DNA of 11,447 nt from Podila epigama (lineage: Eukaryota; Mortierellomycota; Mortierellomycetes; Mortierellales; Mortierellaceae). Positions 7,658 to 11,447 of this stretch are shown here, in pieces; position 1 is the stretch's first letter, and the number at the start of each line of letters is the position of its first letter. The notes beneath the pieces were generated by a model that had not been told where the DNA came from, did no database searches, and was given only the letters and a program-made list of their open reading frames with translations. The translations under genes and the position numbers were made by a program. Location: assembly GCA_015679605.1 (NCBI GenBank), contig JAAAVE010000973.1, forward strand, positions 1 through 11,447, in the 5' to 3' direction.

Positions 7658-8721
7658 ATGGCAAAGCCTCGCAAAAGTAAGTCGCTTTGGGGCAAGGTCA
7701 TACAGCAATACATTCCTTGTAATGGAAGAGGGGGGCAAAGAGGCATTGAAGTGGACGACGATGCATCTCACTTGCTGTAGTTTGAAAGGATTGGTGGCCA
7801 TTGAGTTAGCCTCATCGAGGAGTTAGAGGATGTAAGTTACAAAAGTATTATATATGGAGACCAGTTTGTAACTAACCAAAATACCTATTCGTTGCCATGA
7901 ATAGAGATCACATCCAAGAGAATCCCTGCTAACCACAGGTACAAGATTGAGAAGCGTGTCAAGGACCATCACCGCAAGCTTCGCAAGACAGCCAAGAACA
8001 ACCCTAACGGACAGCACAGTATGATGAGAATGTCCATTTTTTTTTTGTCTTTTTACTTTCTTTCTTTCAATCCTCTATTTGGGGTCCGTTCAGGAACGTT
8101 ACCTGTAGTTTAACATTTGGAAAACCCTTCATATCTCGCACCAACTTTTTCATAGAGGGCAAAAAGGACCCCGGCATTCCCAACAACTTCCCTTTCAAGG
8201 AACAACTACTTCAGCAGATCGCCGATGAGAAACAAAAGGCACTTGATGAGAAGGAGCGTCAGAAGGAGGCCCGCCGGGCTGCATTGGCAAAGAACCGCAA
8301 AAATGTGAAGGGAAAGAACACCAACACGAATGAAAAGTCAAAATCTTCAGTCGAGGCAGCCTCAAAACGTTCAGAGAAGGCCAAGGCCTCAGCAACAAAG
8401 GGCAAGGGCGAATTCTCTGCTGCTGCCGCTGCAGTGTCCACAGAAGGAGATAGCGATGAGGATGGTGATGCTCCTTACAACTTTAGTGAACATTTTGCCA
8501 AGACGAATGGTAAGCTTTGCTTTTTTTTGTTTTCTAATATTGATTCTACACTTCATTTTGCAAACGTTATGTTCATGTTTTCTCCATCGCACAGTGTTGC
8601 TCGCCCACTCACTCATACAATTCTCTCTCTATGTACTTTTCATTTAGAAGATGAAGATATGGATGAGGATGAGGATGATGATGAAGAGGAGGAGGAGGAA
8701 GAAGAGGAGGACGAAGAGTAA
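7658..8721 (+). CDS. Nucleostemin/Grn1 N-terminal domain protein lacking the GTPase domain
   Basis: The family (GNL3, GNL3L, Grn1, Nug1) comprises nucleolar GTPases needed for 60S subunit maturation. My model has exons 7658-7676, 7905-8018, 8156-8509 and 8648-8721, giving 186 residues. The basic N-terminal domain is clear: MAKPRKK, then [16 protein letters not shown] (10-25), DHHRKLRK (27-34) and the family motif [14 protein letters not shown] (47-60), followed by a charged helix to about 95. A Lys/Ser/Ala-rich stretch, YNFSEHF (152-158) and a tail with 23 acidic residues out of 24 (163-186) complete it. The circularly permuted GTPase domain of full-length members (about 500+ residues) is absent. 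AATAAA four bases after the stop and COQ5 177 bp later leave no room for it. All joins are phase 1. The first intron has a TAACTAAC branch site (7869-7876) 28 bp before its acceptor. Family assignment is firm; function without GTPase is unknown. Confidence 0.8.
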
Positions 8722-8724
8722 ACG

Positions 8725-8730
8725 AATAAA
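8725..8730 (+). terminator. AATAAA polyadenylation signal of the Grn1-like gene
   Basis: AATAAA begins four bases after the stop codon at 8719-8721. The very short 3'-UTR supports the view that the gene truly ends here and does not continue into a GTPase domain. Confidence 0.65.
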
Positions 8731-8898
8731 GCATCATGAGCACACTTCTACTACAGTAACTTGTCTATCTATGATCAAGGACAGTCACATGTTTTTTGTG
8801 CGACAACCCAAACACACATAATTTTTGTTTTTTTCCGGCGGCCTACTCCGTTTTTGCATTCCACTTTTTTGTTCCTGAGACACAGAACTAACATCACC

Positions 8899-10419
<1,521 letters not shown>

Positions 10420-10422
10420 AAT

Positions 10423-10428
10423 ATTAAA
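10423..10428 (+). terminator. ATTAAA polyadenylation signal of COQ5
   Basis: ATTAAA starts four bases after the COQ5 stop at 10417-10419. It is the commonest variant of the canonical hexamer. Confidence 0.5.
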
Positions 10429-10447
10429 TTGTGTTTTTTTTGTTGTG

Positions 10448-10453
10448 TTTAAT
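10448..10453 (-). terminator. ATTAAA polyadenylation signal of HEM13
   Basis: TTTAAT on the plus strand reads ATTAAA on the minus strand, 41 bp downstream of the HEM13 stop. With the COQ5 signal at 10423-10428 it implies overlapping 3'-UTRs of the two convergent genes. Confidence 0.5.
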
Positions 10454-10493
10454 GCTATGTAGTTTTTTACTTTGTGAGAGTTCTTTAAAATGT

Positions 10494-11447
10494 TTACAGA
10501 GGAATCCAATCTCTTGGAGTTTTGAGCACTTTCATCAGGTCCTCATGGGCTTTGACGTTTGACTCGTGCATGTACTCCCATCTTGCAGTCAAGGGCATAC
10601 TGATCAGAATACTCTCGACTCTTGATCCAGGTGTCATCAAGCCAAACTTGGTGCCACGATCGTGGACCAGATTGAATTCGACATAGCGACCTCGGCGGAT
10701 CTGCTGCCAGTGCTTGTCTTCATCTGTAAAGGGCATGTCTTTGCGTTTCTGAACGATGGGGACGTATTGATTCAAGAAGCTGTTGCCACATGATTGGACA
10801 AAGGCAAAGAGCTCGCTGGGTGACTTGTCCTCGAGGTCGTCGAAAAAAATTCCTCCGATGCCGCGTTGCTCTTGACGGTGAGAGTTGTAAAAGTACTTGT
10901 CGCACCACTTTTTGAAATCAGGGTAGTACTGTGGGTCGTGCTTGTCGCAGGCCTCCTTGATGACGGAATGAAAGTGAATAGCATCATCCTCGTAGAGAAT
11001 GGATGGGGTCAAATCTGATCCGCCTCCGAACCACCAGCTGATAGGCTTTCCGCTGTCCTCGTCCTCGATTTCAAAGTATCGGTAGTTGAAATGCACAGTT
11101 GGTGCGTTTGGGTTGTGTGGGTGGATGACGCAAGAGATACCAGTAGCAAAGAAAGGCAATTCGCCTGTGCTGGTCTGCTTGATGTTGGGATGCTTTGAAC
11201 GCATCTGCGCGATGGCTGCAGGAGGAAGACTTCCATAGACGACAGACACTGCCACACCAGCCTTCTCAAATACCTTGCCGTCCTGAAGAACCATCGAGAT
11301 TCCTTCGCCTCCTTGAGCTCTTACCCAGTGATCCTTTCGGAACTTGCCCTCACCATCGACCTTTTCCAATTCTGACGTGATCTGTTCCTGAAGTTTCTTG
11401 ACGTAGGCTTCCATGCGAAGTCTCATCGGAGAGTCTTCCTTTAAACC
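10494..11447 (-). CDS. HEM13: Oxygen-dependent coproporphyrinogen III oxidase, 5' end outside the window
   Basis: The enzyme converts coproporphyrinogen III to protoporphyrinogen IX with O2 in heme synthesis. The 317 visible residues form one open exon on the minus strand, continuing to the window edge. The first visible Met is encoded at 11426-11424, but the frame stays open for seven codons before it, so the start is not defined. Compared with the 328-residue yeast enzyme only a short N-terminus is missing, unless a presequence exists. Family landmarks in order are GGGEGISMVLQDG-like and FEKAGVAVSVVYG, the signature HPHNPNAPTVHFNYRYFE, WWFGGGSDLTP, KKWCDKYF, RGIGGIFFDD, RRGRYVEFNLVHDRGTKFGL and TPGSRVESILISMPL. 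It ends PRDWIPL. The sequence looks nearer to metazoan than to budding yeast enzymes, by memory. It is convergent with COQ5, with 74 bp between stops. Confidence 0.95.
   Translation of the reverse strand, partial: GLKEDSPMRLRMEAYVKKLQEQITSELEKVDGEGKFRKDHWVRAQGGEGISMVLQDGKVFEKAGVAVSVVYGSLPPAAIAQMRSKHPNIKQTSTGELPFFATGISCVIHPHNPNAPTVHFNYRYFEIEDEDSGKPISWWFGGGSDLTPSILYEDDAIHFHSVIKEACDKHDPQYYPDFKKWCDKYFYNSHRQEQRGIGGIFFDDLEDKSPSELFAFVQSCGNSFLNQYVPIVQKRKDMPFTDEDKHWQQIRRGRYVEFNLVHDRGTKFGLMTPGSRVESILISMPLTARWEYMHESNVKAHEDLMKVLKTPRDWIPL

Noticed and set aside
7905-7938. Acceptor at 7938 for the Grn1-like gene, skipping SKRIPANHR
   Set aside because: It breaks the frame after the 7676 donor and drops residues conserved in the family. 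The acceptor at 7904 keeps both.
8761-8898. In-frame upstream extension of COQ5
   Set aside because: It has no in-frame ATG. The ATG at 8899 has a strong Kozak context and starts a good mitochondrial presequence.

Overview
The window is nuclear DNA from a filamentous fungus. It carries spliced protein genes with short GT-AG introns (about 100-230 bp, one of 474 bp), CT-rich leaders, AATAAA or ATTAAA signals, and strong C-ending codon bias in the highly expressed genes. An Acinus-type splicing factor, a Grn1-type nucleolar protein and a metazoan-like coproporphyrinogen oxidase fit an early-diverging lineage (Mucoromycota/Mortierellomycota) better than a budding yeast. That placement is inferred from the look of the proteins and is not proven.

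Layout: (1) 130-1998 (+), a four-exon SAP+RRM protein with a C-terminal RSB motif, an Acinus orthologue. (2) 2232-3101 (-), two-exon ribosomal protein eL32, tail-to-tail with Acinus. (3) 3102-5366, about 2.3 kb without a gene, between the divergent eL32 and transporter genes. It holds a T21 tract, a TCACGTGA palindrome, a cluster of TGACGT half-sites, four CCAAT boxes, a GGAGT pentamer repeat, a 14-bp direct repeat and a TATA box. (4) 5367-6962 (+), an intronless PHO84-type phosphate:H+ symporter. (5) 7658-8721 (+), a four-exon gene with the nucleostemin/Grn1 N-terminal basic domain and an acidic tail but no GTPase domain. (6) 8899-10419 (+), five-exon COQ5, the mitochondrial ubiquinone C-methyltransferase. 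(7) 10494-11447 (-), HEM13 coproporphyrinogen III oxidase, cut at its 5' end by the window edge and convergent with COQ5 (74 bp between stops).

The genes do not form one pathway. Loose themes are RNA and ribosome metabolism (Acinus, eL32, Grn1-like) and mitochondrial cofactor synthesis (COQ5, HEM13). I see no mobile element, CRISPR array, rRNA or tRNA. The most unusual item is the Grn1-domain protein without a GTPase. The most notable non-coding signals are the TGACGT cluster, the CACGTG sites near eL32 and the Grn1-like gene, and the helically phased repeat before the transporter TATA box. All splice sites were assigned by eye from reading-frame continuity and protein-family conservation.
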